From: Exobasidium rhododendri
Taxonomy: Eukaryota > Basidiomycota > Exobasidiomycetes > Exobasidiales > Exobasidiaceae
Length of the DNA: 64,000 bases
Assembly (NCBI GenBank): GCA_026210745.1
Contig: CP110630.1
Span: forward strand, 3,224,001 to 3,288,000
Direction: 5' to 3'
Shown here: positions 1 through 10,597 of the stretch, in pieces
Position numbering within the stretch: the stretch's first letter is position 1
Layout of the letters: every line of letters starts with the position of its first letter
The notes under the pieces: generated by a model
Told to the model about the DNA's origin: nothing
Seen by the model: only the letters and a program-made list of their open reading frames with translations
Database searches by the model: none
Made by a program: the position numbers and the translations under genes

Positions 1-1519
1 GACTAGGCTGTCGAACGCAAGCAAAGCACGACTTGCCCAGGTGAGCACCTAATGCTTGAGCCAGGCCAATCGTCGTGGTAGACTTTCCTTCCCCTAGCGG
101 AGTAGGTGTAATGCCGGCAACGACGATGTACTTCCCATTGCGTCGATGAGCTAGTCTCTGCAAAACACTCAAATCGACCTTTGCTTTCACATCTCCGTAG
201 GGCTCAAGCTCAGAGCTCAGTAGTCCGATCTCCCTGGCAATCTGAGTGATGTGTCTTGGCTTCTGGCTACGGGCCACTACGATGTCACTCGGCACATTGT
301 CCAGAATGTGGATGGGGTTGGGCGTAGTCACTCCTCGACTGAGTTTCCCGTTTGCTAAGCTTCTCTCAGCAGAGATGAAGCAATTCTCCATCAACATGGC
401 GACAGTCATAGGCCCAACTCCACCAGGTACAGGGGTAATAGCTTGAGCAACATGAGTGGCGCCTTCGAAATCAACGTCGCCAACCAATCGTTGACCGCTC
501 TTCTTTGTCGAATCTGGAATGTAGTTTGTACCGACGTCAATCACGACGGCTCCCCTCTTCAACCAATCCGCTTTGACAAATTGCGCTTTTCCCATGGCTG
601 CGACGACAATGTCAGCCTCTTTCAGATGAGATTGCATGTCCTTTGTTCGTGAGTGCACCTGGGTAACGGTGCAGTTCCTAAATCGAAGCAAGCTCATGAC
701 GGGGTTGCCAACGATATCGCTTCGACCAATAACAACGGCTCGCATGCCAGACATGTCCTTGATGCCGGCTTCTTCCAACAATTTGATGACACCGGCGGGC
801 GTGCAGGGTAGAAATAGAGGGTTGCATGCTTTCGAGGACAGATGACCAATATTAAGAGCGTGAAACCCATCCACGTCCTTCTCTGGGCTGACCGCCTCGG
901 TGACTCGACGCTCTGCATCTGCGTTGATGTGCTTACCAAGAGGTAGCTGGACCAACAGTCCGTCCACTTCCGGATCTTCGTTCAGCAATTTGACCTGCTT
1001 CACAATTTCCTCTTCCGAGCATCCTTCTGGTAAATGTATGTGTGTGAATTTCATGCCGCACTCTTCCGCGGCCAATCTCTTCATTCGGATATAGGTCGTC
1101 GAAGCGCCATCTCCTCCTACTTGAACGATGCATAGGTTTGGTTGGAAGTTTGGGTGCTCGACCTTGATCTTGTCGATGCGATTTCTGACGCTTTCGCGGA
1201 CCGATCTTTCAAGACAATTCTTGTCAGTGTGACTTTATGTAAAGGGAAAGGGAGAAGAGTGGCCTACTCACTTAGCAAGAGCGGTGCCGTCAATGATCTT
1301 TGCACCACCTGGAGCAGTAGCCATTGTCGCTGAAATTGCTGTCGAACGAAAATGGCGTGGAGAAGACGATGGAGATGAAAGCGTCGATGCCAGCCCGTTT
1401 GTCCGCGTGCGAGGTAAGAGTGAGTTCCTTGTGAGAGGATGAGCAAGGCTTTGTAGAGAGCAAGGAAGTCGATAAGATCGTGTAATCGATAGCCTGCCAA
1501 TTTGAACCACTGGTGGCAT
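1..1519 (-). CDS. MIS1: C1-tetrahydrofolate synthase, mitochondrial-type, 3' end cut by window edge
   Basis: Trifunctional enzyme interconverting methylene-, methenyl- and formyl-tetrahydrofolate. Exons are 1519-1272 and 1205 to beyond position 1; the 66-nt intron has GTGAGT and AAG ends. The visible 484 residues hold the dehydrogenase/cyclohydrolase domain (YIRMK with catalytic Tyr and Lys, DGLLVQLPLG, GRSDIVGNPV, PVPGGVGPMTV), then the start of the formyl-THF synthetase domain with its P-loop TPLGEGKST; the window ends shortly after, at ACVRQPS. The first 65 residues are rich in Arg and Ser and lack acidic residues, as expected of a mitochondrial presequence. A second in-frame ATG at 1324 begins MATAPGGAKIIDG, exactly where the folded domain starts, so a cytosolic form is possible. 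It is divergent from the SAPS gene. Family assignment is firm; the location of each isoform is inference. Confidence 0.95.
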
Positions 1520-2194
1520 GAGAAGATCTCTCTATGAGAGCTTTGAGGCTAGGGCTACCGATCTTCTCCTTAGGGTGCTTTCTGCTCTGAGAAGAAAGCC
1601 GTCAATCGTATACATATCTACACACTAGCGACTTTCACGCCTGTTCGAAGGGAGAAAAACCCTTTGCAAAAAGCTCCCAATTTTGTGCTGTCACGTGGAA
1701 GGTCCCTGGCACCTCTCTTGACGTTGCTTATTTGCGAGCCCATACGACCGACCGGCAAGCAGGATCCCAGTCTCGTCGGACCTGTATTGAGACATCATCC
1801 TCACAGCTCATCACTACGAGGAGTAAACAAGGAAGGCCACTTCATCACGACTAGGGGAGTGAGAGTCTGCCTTCGTCACTGCCCTTTTCTTCTTTGCCAG
1901 ACCTAGAATAATTGACCTCTGCAACCTCCTCAGAGGACCGATAGCACTGCAGAAGAAGTCAGTTTTGGCCTGTCCACTTTCTTTCCATCAACGCTCACTC
2001 GAAGCATTCGCATTGCTATCACTTCTATGCATTGATTCTTCACTTGATCCGGTACTCGTTGGATTCACCTCACACATCAATTTTTCGACTCGATACGGCT
2101 CTCCTATGCAACGCTCACATCACTAAAGCAACAACCTCCATCTCACACATACTTTTCCATTCACCTCTCAACTTTGGACTGTACCCCATCAATC
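1520..2194. promoter_or_regulatory. Divergent promoter of MIS1 and the SAPS gene
   Basis: This 675-bp stretch separates two divergent start codons and has no convincing ORF. It contains a CACGTG E-box at 1692-1697 and pyrimidine-rich stretches near 1980-2190 just before the SAPS start. Promoter function is inferred from position. Confidence 0.6.
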
Positions 2195-5100
2195 ATGTTT
2201 GTGAGTCACGGTGATAAGCTGAGCTGAAGAGTGAGGATATTGACTCTCTGATTTTCTTCTTTCAGTGGCGCTTCGGGTTCTCTTCCACATCATCGCTTGA
2301 TACCTTGCTGGACAAACCAAATGTCACCCTAGAAGAGATCCTCGACGAGGACGAACTCCTGCAGGAATGTAAGACCCAGAACTCAAAATTGGTAAACTAC
2401 TTGCAGCAGCCCAGGGTTCTTAAAAGGCTATTTGAGCATGTCGTTGGCACAGCAGAAGTAGGAGGTCCGGGAGGCCGAGAATGGGAGGAGAAAGTTCGAT
2501 TCAAGTAAGTGACTGAACGCCCGACTATTCTGATAGTAATTATGCTGACGACGGACTTTTGAATGATCAGATACCCTTATATCTGTTCCGAGATCCTCTC
2601 GTGCGATATCTGGTCAATCATAGACAAAGCTTTGACTTCAAGTGATGAATTGCTCATACCCTTCTGGAACGCAATTCTCACTTCTCACCCAACAAGCAAT
2701 CAGACTCCGCTGCCCCATCATCTACACCCTCTCTTCTCCTCACCACCAACCGAGCCGTCTTCACCCAAACTCAATGTGGCGAACTTGCCGCAAGTTCCTG
2801 GTGAAGAGCGAGATGACTTGGAAGATTCTACTATCGGCGTACTGGGAATTGAAATGAAGAGAGAAGACAAGAAGCGGGTCACATCTGCTAGTGATAATGG
2901 TCCTGGCAAGAGCGTCCTGGCTGGTTACTGGGCGAAGGTGAATGGAGTCTTTTTGGACAAGAAACCAAAAGAGGTGAGTCGCCAATTCTTTATTTTCCAC
3001 ATCTTGGGAGAGGGATAAGGTACAGATTATTAATTTTTTTGGTCCCGGTCGTAGATGCTCGAATTCATACGCAGTCAGCCTCGTATACTGGAGAGATTTG
3101 TCGCCAATTTGGAGATCCCTGCTGTCGTTGATCTGCTCTATCGGATCATCCAGTGTGAAGAATCTGTTCCCAAGGCTGATGTGGTGGATTGGCTGTCCAG
3201 TCAAGATCTCATACCTAGTGTCGTTGATCTCTTATCGCCAGATCACTCGGCGGATCTGCATAACACCGTCTCGGAACTGCTAAAAGCAATCATTGCACTA
3301 TCAGCACCATCGCCTGCCAACCTGACACAGAATCAAGGTCAGGAAGGTTTTGGTTTTGGTTCCGAGGGGTTCGGAGGGATGGCAAACAACTCAATCTGTG
3401 GAGTGAACAATCGATTGGTACGGGAACTTGCTAGTGAAAAGATGGTACGTAAGATGGTCAGCTTCATGCTGGATGATGATCTTTCTTCGCAAGTAGAAAA
3501 GTTGGCTAGCATCTCGTTGAATTCTGATGTGATTCGAGTGGGAGGTGATGCTTACAAGCTCAGTAGTGCCTCTTCCGCAAGTGGGAAGACGAACGGCATC
3601 CAAAGTACGCCCGGTGATTCATCTGCTGTGGACGATGAAGAGCTCGACGAGTACAATGTGCTAGACAGGAAGCCCTTGAGTCCAAGTGAGACACCTGCAG
3701 GCGAGCAAACGGGTTCTAGCCTGCCAAACCTTCATCGTGATTCGCCGTCGAAGCACATCAAATCAGAAGATGGAACAACACCACCTGTTCGAGCTCCTCA
3801 AGTCGCGATTACGCCAGAATCTCGCACTTCCACACTAGTCACCTGCATCGGTGTTCTGATCGAATTGATCCGAAAGAACAACAGTGATTACTTCGAGCAG
3901 CATCTCTTTCACACGCTTCGAACTCATCTCCTGCAGCGACAACAAGAAATTGCAGAGAAAAAAGCGCAAGAGAAAGGGGAAAAGCAGGCAACGCAGAGGG
4001 ACAAGGAAGAGGACGAAGAGGCTGAAGATGAAGATGACGACGAGATGGAGGGCATGGAAGAAGCAATGGCGGAGCTCTCAGATAAGCTGGGAATTGTCCA
4101 CCTCGGACCAATGCTGCGCATCTTGTGCGAGAGATTACCCGACTTTCAACGACTCATCACAAGGCCAAGACTGACAGATGGCCCCCCCACCGCAACAAAT
4201 GCGGCGCTCACTTTCGAGAGGTATCGAATAACAGAACTATATGCAGAGCTCTTACATTGCTCCAATATGGCTCTCTTGAATCGAGCCAAAGGAGAGGGAC
4301 CACAGTACAACCAGGATGGCGTGCTGCAAGGCGGTATCGAAGGTCTTCAGATTCTTGCTCGGACATTGCAAGGGGGTGATTCAGCGTCTGATTCAGGTGA
4401 TGGTGCACCAAACGAATCTACTGTCGGTGAGGTCTCTCTCAACGAGACGTTGGCAGCCGGCGGCGCTATAGACGAGAACATTACGAAAGAACCAGAAGCA
4501 GGAGACGGAGCGCCCTCTTCTCGATCTCATTCCAGGGATGCGACTAGACATGTGAGGGCTCCTTCTTCGACTGGAGTGGGATTGAGCAACGGATCCGAAG
4601 ACACCGATGACGAAGCATTGCTCAGCGAAGTGTCCCTGAATGAAACGGACGGCGCCGTCACTACCACGATAGAAGATGCTGACCCCTTCGCAGACACTGC
4701 TGGCAAGGAGGTGGGCGAAACGGAGGAATTGGAAGACGGAGAGAAAGAGGAAGACGTAGAGATGGTGTCCGTTCATTCTACGCAATCTATTGCAGATCGG
4801 GCTTCTATGGCACCCTCTATATCACCTTCACTCCTGACGGACACCACGGAGTATGTCGTAGGTGATTTGCTGAAGAGGTTGTTCTTGGAAAGCAACGTCA
4901 TTGCGACAATCTTATCCCTCTTTTTCGACTATCCCTGGAACAACTTCCTGCATAACGTTGTCTACGACATACTACAACAATTCTTCAATGGCAGGATGGA
5001 TGTCGGACTGAATCAGAGGCTTACCTTGGCTGTCTTTGAGGAGGGAAGGTTGACGGAAAAGATTGTGGAAGGCCATCATCGAAACGAACAGTCTCTGCAA

Positions 5101-6327
5101 AGTCCTCGCAGGATCCGAATGGGCTACATGGGTCACATGAATTTGATTGCAGAAGAGACGGTCAAATTGCTGGAACGATATCCAAACGAGATTGAGCGTC
5201 ATGTCAAGGATCACATTTCACCTGAATGGCAAGCATATGTCAATGAGACGCTGAAGGAGAACAGAGAGAAAGAGGCGGCACCGTTGGCGGGCGGAAGACC
5301 TCAGCTCGTACATCCTCTAGCTTTCCCGAACCATCAACTGGGACGGGGCAATGGTAACGGGGGAATGGAAAACGATCACGGAGGAGAAGGGGGCGAGTCT
5401 GACGCCTTTGCTAATTACTTGACCTCGCAAATGGGAGCAGGAAATACTTCCGATGATGATGATTCCGACGAGGATGCCAGCTGGTTGTCTCAGGACATTA
5501 AGCAGAGGGGCCAAGGCGGTGTCGGCGGCGGAGGAGGAGGGGGAGGGAGGGACACCGGATTCGATGACGCATTTGAGCCATCGTCGTCTCCATCTACTTC
5601 TGGATTGAGAGCAGCTGGTAAGCGGACCGGACAGGTAGAGCAAGAAGAAGAAGAAGACGACGATGATGATGACGACGATGACGATGAGTGGGGACCTTTT
5701 GCCGATTCTTCCGAAACGATTGCGTCTCAGCAACAATCGCAACAAGCTTCAAGCAGTGCTCAAGCTTACCTGACATCCGCCGACTGGGCTTCTGACTTTC
5801 AACGTTCCACTACTGCAAAGGAGGCTACCGTTCAACGATCATCGACACTCTCAGAACTAGACGACGAAGCGAACGGTAGCAATGGGGAAGAAGAAGAAGG
5901 CGAGAGAGAAGGAGGGGAGAGGAGGAAGAGCTCGGACAGCGGTGATAGTAGCGACTCAACACCGTTCATTGACTTGCTCGATAGCAGTTCTTTCAGGCAG
6001 ACAGACGCAGTAGCTGCCGCTCATGCCCGTCGCCCCAGCCTGGGTCAACATGAAGATTTGAACAGCGACACACGAGAGGACAATAGAAGAGCTTCCTTTG
6101 GCGCAGGATCTTCTGATCCGAGTGCTGCTCAAGCCAGTGATGCAAAGGAACCTCTCGGACCAGGTGTATCTGCTGATGCAAGGTCAAACAGAGAAAGCGG
6201 CATGATCGAAAGGACAATTGATGGACATCAGGTCCGCGTTCCCTTGGACGACGTCGCTCTCATGACTAATCACGTCTCTCAAGAGTCAGCGATAGAGGGA
6301 GACGACTTGGACACGGCAGCCGAATAA
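2195..6327 (+). CDS. SAPS-domain protein, Sit4/PP6 phosphatase-associated regulatory subunit
   Basis: Regulatory subunit of the Sit4/PP6 Ser/Thr phosphatase (yeast Sap155/Sap185/Sap190, animal PP6R), acting in TOR signalling and the G1/S transition. Exons are 2195-2200, 2266-2504, 2571-2973 and 3055-6327, giving 1306 residues. The first coding exon is only ATG TTT; splicing yields MFWRFGFSSTSSLDTLLDK, the typical SAPS N-terminus, which decides the start. The SAPS helical repeat region runs from about residue 20 to about 760 (LIPFWNAIL, FIRSQPRILERFV, FFDYPWNNFLHNVVYDILQQ, HMNLIAEE), interrupted by acidic inserts. The remaining 550 residues are disordered: a glycine run near 825-830 of the last exon, an Asp/Glu run near 1080-1095 and several Ser/acidic stretches. 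It is longer than yeast SAPs (about 1000 residues). Assignment is strong; which yeast paralogue it matches cannot be said. Confidence 0.95.
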
Positions 6328-6902
6328 GGAATTCTCCCTCCCCTAATTTCTCTCTTCTTATCTTACGATTATCAGACACAGCGCAGGATTCGTAGCTTCT
6401 TTGGGCCTCATGCAGAAACATCAGAGGAATCTCCATCGTCCCGCACGTATAGATAGATGATATACACACGCTGCTCTTTCCCCTTCCAATCTATTCTTGT
6501 ACGCAATTCATCATCTATTTCAACTTTCTTTCGATGGTGGGTGGGACTTCCGTTTGCGGTCATTTCTTTGCAACTCTCTGATGATTCCACAATAACGGCG
6601 AATATATCTCGCAGAAAAGGCGTTTAAAGAAGCGGAACATTGAGACATCGGAAAGAGTGCACATTCGCTCGCGATTACAAGAATTCCCTTTCTCCCTTCT
6701 GTACTCTCTTGAGAGATAGAAGCGCGATCTTGCATTTCACCACTACTAAAATCACTGGAGATAGCGCACATACAACTCTTATTGTCTGGGTAGCTGCAGC
6801 GCCTGCGTCATTTTCCACTGCCATCGGGAGCATTGCATCCGCACCTGCCGTACCTCCACTACACATTTCAGTAACGACGATAGCATTTTTTAAGCTTACA
6901 CA

Positions 6903-6943
<41 letters not shown>

Positions 6944-7272
6944 CTAGCAGAATATTTAAAAGTAATTCAAACGAGAATCGGCACCCCAGATGCCATCTTG
7001 TACTGTATACTTAGATTACTTTTGGATTTTCCTCCTCGTACCTTTTTTTCTTTTCTTTTGGCCTGGCTGTAATACTACGCACAGGCCGTCGAGCCGGATG
7101 GCAGTGACGAGCCGACAGAAATGGAGGGAGGGAGGGGAGCAGATACGATCAGGCTTGATCACCGGTGCCCGTTTCGCTCATAAACTGAGCCGTCTCCCTC
7201 CTTAACCATTCTCCACCCTACCAAATTCCCACGTCCTTACAATTCAGTGCATCGTCTCTCAAACTCTTTGAT
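6328..7272. other. Intergenic stretch with a 31-T tract
   Basis: This 945-bp stretch holds the SAPS 3' flank and the 5' flank of the Ser-rich ORF. Apart from the homopolymer T run at 6907-6937, I see no supported gene; short ORFs here have no recognisable features. Confidence 0.6.
6907..6937. repeat. Poly(T) homopolymer, 31 nt
   Basis: Uninterrupted run of 31 T, flanked by A/T-rich sequence (AAATTTCTAGCAG on the right). It is read directly; length could be affected by sequencing or assembly. It is by far the longest homopolymer in the window. Confidence 0.95.
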
Positions 7273-7944
7273 TTGCGTTTCTCCTTCCTGCTAATCGTAG
7301 CATTCATCCTCCTTTGTAGTCTCGAAGCTAAATCTCAAGCAATCATACTAGGACCTGCCATGAGGACTGGTCACTCCGTCGTACCAATTGGGGGAGCTCC
7401 GTTTGTTCCTCCTTATAGCAAGATTCGATCCATAGACACAAGTGTGCCATCCGCCTCCTACGCTTTCTCGTCATCGGCTTCGTCTTCGGGCAGTGCAGCA
7501 GCCATGTACTATCCTCCACCCACATCATCGACTCTCTCTCCTTCAATAGACGCTTCCTACCTTTCCGAAGCTCATCCTAGAAACAGCGGCTGCTTGTCGC
7601 CTTTTTCCGCGAGCAGTGGCTCTAGCACTGGCAGTGGTAGGGATAGTGGATCAAGTCCTCAACTCGAAGCAGCTCTACGATATTCCTACGCCCTTCACGA
7701 ACATACAAGGAAGATGTGGGAGAACGAAAGGCACAGCATCGAGAAACTCCGATTCGATAGTAGTAGTACTAGTAGCAGCAGTACTGCCGCTGGTAGTGGT
7801 GGAGGAGGCAGTGACCATAGCAGTGCTTCACCACCACAGGATGGGCCCAACCGGAGAAGTAGTCTGAGCGCCAGTCTAGGTGTGGATGCATTTTGGAATC
7901 GAACTAGAGGCAGGCACACGAAGAACTCCGCCAGCATTCACTAG
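7273..7944 (+). CDS. Ser/Gly-rich hypothetical protein, possibly secreted; start unresolved
   Basis: An open frame of about 223 codons, unrecognised as a family. It starts hydrophobic (RFSFLLIVAFILLCSLEAKSQ resembles a signal peptide ending near residue 22) and continues with Ser-rich, Tyr/Pro-containing and Gly-rich low-complexity segments; a short central helix-like part reads YALHEHTRKMWENERHS. The coordinate given begins at a TTG codon: an in-frame TGA at 7186-7188 and the lack of an in-frame ATG before 7360 mean that the 5' end must be an unseen upstream exon, a non-ATG start, or the ATG at 7360, which would remove the signal-like segment. A pyrimidine tract followed by TTTGTAG at 7314-7320 could be a splice acceptor. 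It may also be a chance ORF. Confidence 0.4.
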   Translation: MRFSFLLIVAFILLCSLEAKSQAIILGPAMRTGHSVVPIGGAPFVPPYSKIRSIDTSVPSASYAFSSSASSSGSAAAMYYPPPTSSTLSPSIDASYLSEAHPRNSGCLSPFSASSGSSTGSGRDSGSSPQLEAALRYSYALHEHTRKMWENERHSIEKLRFDSSSTSSSSTAAGSGGGGSDHSSASPPQDGPNRRSSLSASLGVDAFWNRTRGRHTKNSASIH

Positions 7945-8664
7945 ACCGTTCCACTTCCTCTCAGAATGGCGATCCTCGCACATACAAATGTCTCGCTAGG
8001 TCTCCTTCATGTCTCTCTCGCTCAAAGACACTGACCTTCTCCATCAAGCCCCTTTCTCTGTAATGCTTCGTTTTCAACGCGGTCGCAATCTCATCTCGCT
8101 TTCTTCTTCGCGCATAATATCTTCTCGATGGCCTCCCTTTCTGTATCTGTACTCAGACTTTCATCACAGCTGCTCCTAGCTTGCATTCTATATCAATCAA
8201 CATTCAGATGGATCCCTAGTCAAATGTCTGCAACTTGCAAGGGTATTTGGCGGTGTGTTGTTCTCGTTTAGGTGGGGTTCAGGGACAGATCAATTATGAA
8301 TGGGGTACTGACACGAGAACTTCCGCTTCACCGGTGCGAGGCCTACCGGCTGCTTCGTCACATCCGTAGCAGTGTGGGCATTTGCGTGTCCTGTCAGGAC
8401 ATTGTACGTCCCGTCAGAAATCCTGCTCGCTCTGTCTTCACTCAAGATCGGCTACTGCAAATGTAGCAAGATACACGGAGAGAGGAGAGCGCGCGCGTCG
8501 TGGAGAGGGCGAAAGGTCTTTATTTCGCAAACTTTGATACAATGAAAGTCGAAGGGTAAAGAGTATGATCTTAGAATAATTGGGGGGAAGACGGTGCAAG
8601 AGGTACATCGACAAACGTGATCGAGGGTCAACTTCATCCACCGTTGGACATGACCAATTTCCAC
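7945..8664. other. Intergenic, 3' flanks of two convergent genes
   Basis: This 720-bp stretch lies between the ends of the Ser-rich ORF (plus) and the GPI-anchored protein gene (minus). I see no gene, repeat or RNA element in it; it is T/C-rich, with short ORFs only. Confidence 0.55.
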
Positions 8665-9579
8665 CTAGAGACCAACGGCAACGACACCGGCCAGAGCCAA
8701 GGACAAAGCTCCGACGGCGTTGATGATGAGAGTTGAGGCGCCATCCGATCCAGTCTTGGTTCCACTGGAAGAGGAGGTTGTGGTAGTAGCAGGGGCGGTA
8801 GCAGCTTCAACGCCATTGGTTCCATTAGGAAACGAAGTGGCAGTTACGGTACAGTTGGAGCTGGCAGCCAAGGGGCAGTTGGCAGCGACGCAAATAGACT
8901 GCGAGGCGTTGGCGGCACCTCCTCCGAGAGAGGTAGGGGGCAGGCACCTGTAGTCGAAGGCATTGGTCAAGGCGGTTCCGACGGCAGTGGCATCTTCCGT
9001 GGTGACACCAAAGCTGGTGGCAGACAGACCAACTTGCTCAATGAAGTAGGCCATCTCGTACTTGTCCAAGTTCATGAATCGGTGTACTTCCGACATGGAA
9101 GGGTTTCCCTGGTACGACTTCAAGGGGGTGGTGGCATTTTGCATGGAGCATCCAAGCAAGGATCCAAAGATCTGGTACAAGTGTGTAACGAGAGTGTACT
9201 GATTAGATGTCGTGTTGACTGCGGCGGTGTTGTTCATGAGAGGGGCCGCACCGCCTCCGTCGAGGAAGTTGACAGACTTGGGTTGCCCGTTGTCGTTGGT
9301 GCTCATCAGAGAACCGTTGAAGTATTGGAGGAGGTCGACGGCTGTTCCGTTAATCGTTCCGGGAGCGAGGATTCCTGCAACAGCGTTCTTTGCTGGACCT
9401 GCAGGATTCGTGTAGTTGCCGATCAAGGCAGTGTTGACGATGAGGGTTAGTACGGTGGCTTGGTTGGCGGCTGTATTTGCGCTAAGAAGCGCCGTGGTGT
9501 ACTTGTCGCAGATGGAAGTCGCTCCGGCAACGGCAGCGACGCCGGTAGCCATGAGGGCAATGGGGGTGAAGAATTTCAT
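8665..9579 (-). CDS. GPI-anchored secreted glycoprotein, conserved fungal family of unknown function
   Basis: Single-exon gene of 304 residues. Residues 1 to about 20 (MKFFTPIALMATGVAAVAGA) are a clear signal peptide. The mature ectodomain has six cysteines (ICDKYT, LGCSM, YRCLPP, ICVAANC and NCTV), about nine N-X-S/T sequons and a conserved-looking core (LLQYFNGSLMS, VNFLDGGGAAPL, YTLVTHLYQIFGSLLGC, YFIEQVGLSATSFGV). A Thr/Ser-rich linker (TTTTSSSSGTK) leads to a final hydrophobic tail, LIINAVGALSLALAGVVAVGL, which fits a GPI attachment signal with the cleavage site in the SSGTKTGSDG region. I believe similar proteins occur across filamentous fungi, but I do not know a function. Cell wall or plasma membrane location is inferred. 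A CTTATAAC box lies about 125 bp upstream on the minus strand. Confidence 0.85.
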   Translation of the reverse strand: MKFFTPIALMATGVAAVAGATSICDKYTTALLSANTAANQATVLTLIVNTALIGNYTNPAGPAKNAVAGILAPGTINGTAVDLLQYFNGSLMSTNDNGQPKSVNFLDGGGAAPLMNNTAAVNTTSNQYTLVTHLYQIFGSLLGCSMQNATTPLKSYQGNPSMSEVHRFMNLDKYEMAYFIEQVGLSATSFGVTTEDATAVGTALTNAFDYRCLPPTSLGGGAANASQSICVAANCPLAASSNCTVTATSFPNGTNGVEAATAPATTTTSSSSGTKTGSDGASTLIINAVGALSLALAGVVAVGL

Positions 9580-10597
9580 TATTTACTGAGTGTAGTAGGT
9601 AAGGGAGTGGATCTGGTGAGGAGGTATCGGGATCGAATAGAGGGAAGAGGTGGTTTGTAGAAAAAGAAGGAGACGAAGAGGTAAATTGCGTGTCAATGGA
9701 GGTTATAAGGGAACGGCCAGCTGGAAGGGGGGATCCAATGACCTGATTCTATTTCGCATAAATCTGTCCAGCAAGCGGCTAGACTAGGTGAAAGAGGGGG
9801 TAAGAACATGCGAAGGCGGCGGCAATAGCTTTAGCTTTGTTCTTGCCTCGACTGTCGTTTGTTTCGAATCGGCTGAAAGTGTATTCATAGATACACTACG
9901 TAGAAGTGAGCTGTTCGGCGGACAGACGGTCGAGCCATGTAGATCCTTTTCATACTAGCACATTGCGGAGGCTGCCGCTCTGCCTGGAATGGAACAAGCA
10001 ACGGGCGGGTGGGTAGATGTAGTGGGGTCAGACTACACCAAGCAAAAAAATACACTATCGGGGCTGCAAACGTTATTGGCCCTCGGAAGCTCGAAACAGG
10101 CAGGGGGGAATGACAAAGCGATCGCATGTTTCCAAACGGTCACCGGTCATTGGCTGTCCCCACTTTAAACAGTCTGAAGTTGAGCCTGAATTTGTAATGT
10201 AGTGCAAGCTATAGTACTACAGAAGCGCTACTCTTCTCCCTGACGTGTTGGATGCATTCTATTCTTAGCGCAAAAGTGTCGAAGGGGTAAGAAAGAGGAC
10301 TAAATTTTCGAATTAGAGAGCGGGCAGATGATGAGATTTGAAATCAGACTCGTCCCAGGCCGTAGTGTATATACGTGGCGCAGAATGTGGTTCGATCTCG
10401 TTTGAGCTTTACAGATGGAATCAAAGAGGAATAGAACAAACACGCGCTTCTCTTTCTGACCTGGACGGAATCAGACCACTTTTTTCAAAATAGCAGCACC
10501 CAACCTCACTGCTGCTCCGACATCACACATGCACTTCGGCTTGATTTCTACATTGATGATTGATTCCTATATGGTACATTGACGAATTTGTCTTATC
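9580..10597. promoter_or_regulatory. Upstream region of the GPI-protein gene and RAD1 3' flank
   Basis: This 1018-bp stretch has no convincing gene. On the minus strand it carries a TATA-like CTTATAAC near 9703-9710 and CCAAT motifs near 10070 and 10145, consistent with a regulated promoter for the secreted protein. The motif calls are by eye. Confidence 0.45.

Noticed and set aside
3839-5776. Several 60-142 codon ORFs opposite the SAPS gene
   Set aside because: Shadows of acidic and glycine-rich coding repeats on the other strand; no independent evidence.
9855-9885. TTTCGAATCGG as a tRNA T-loop
   Set aside because: Flanking sequence does not form the 5-bp T-stem or an acceptor stem.
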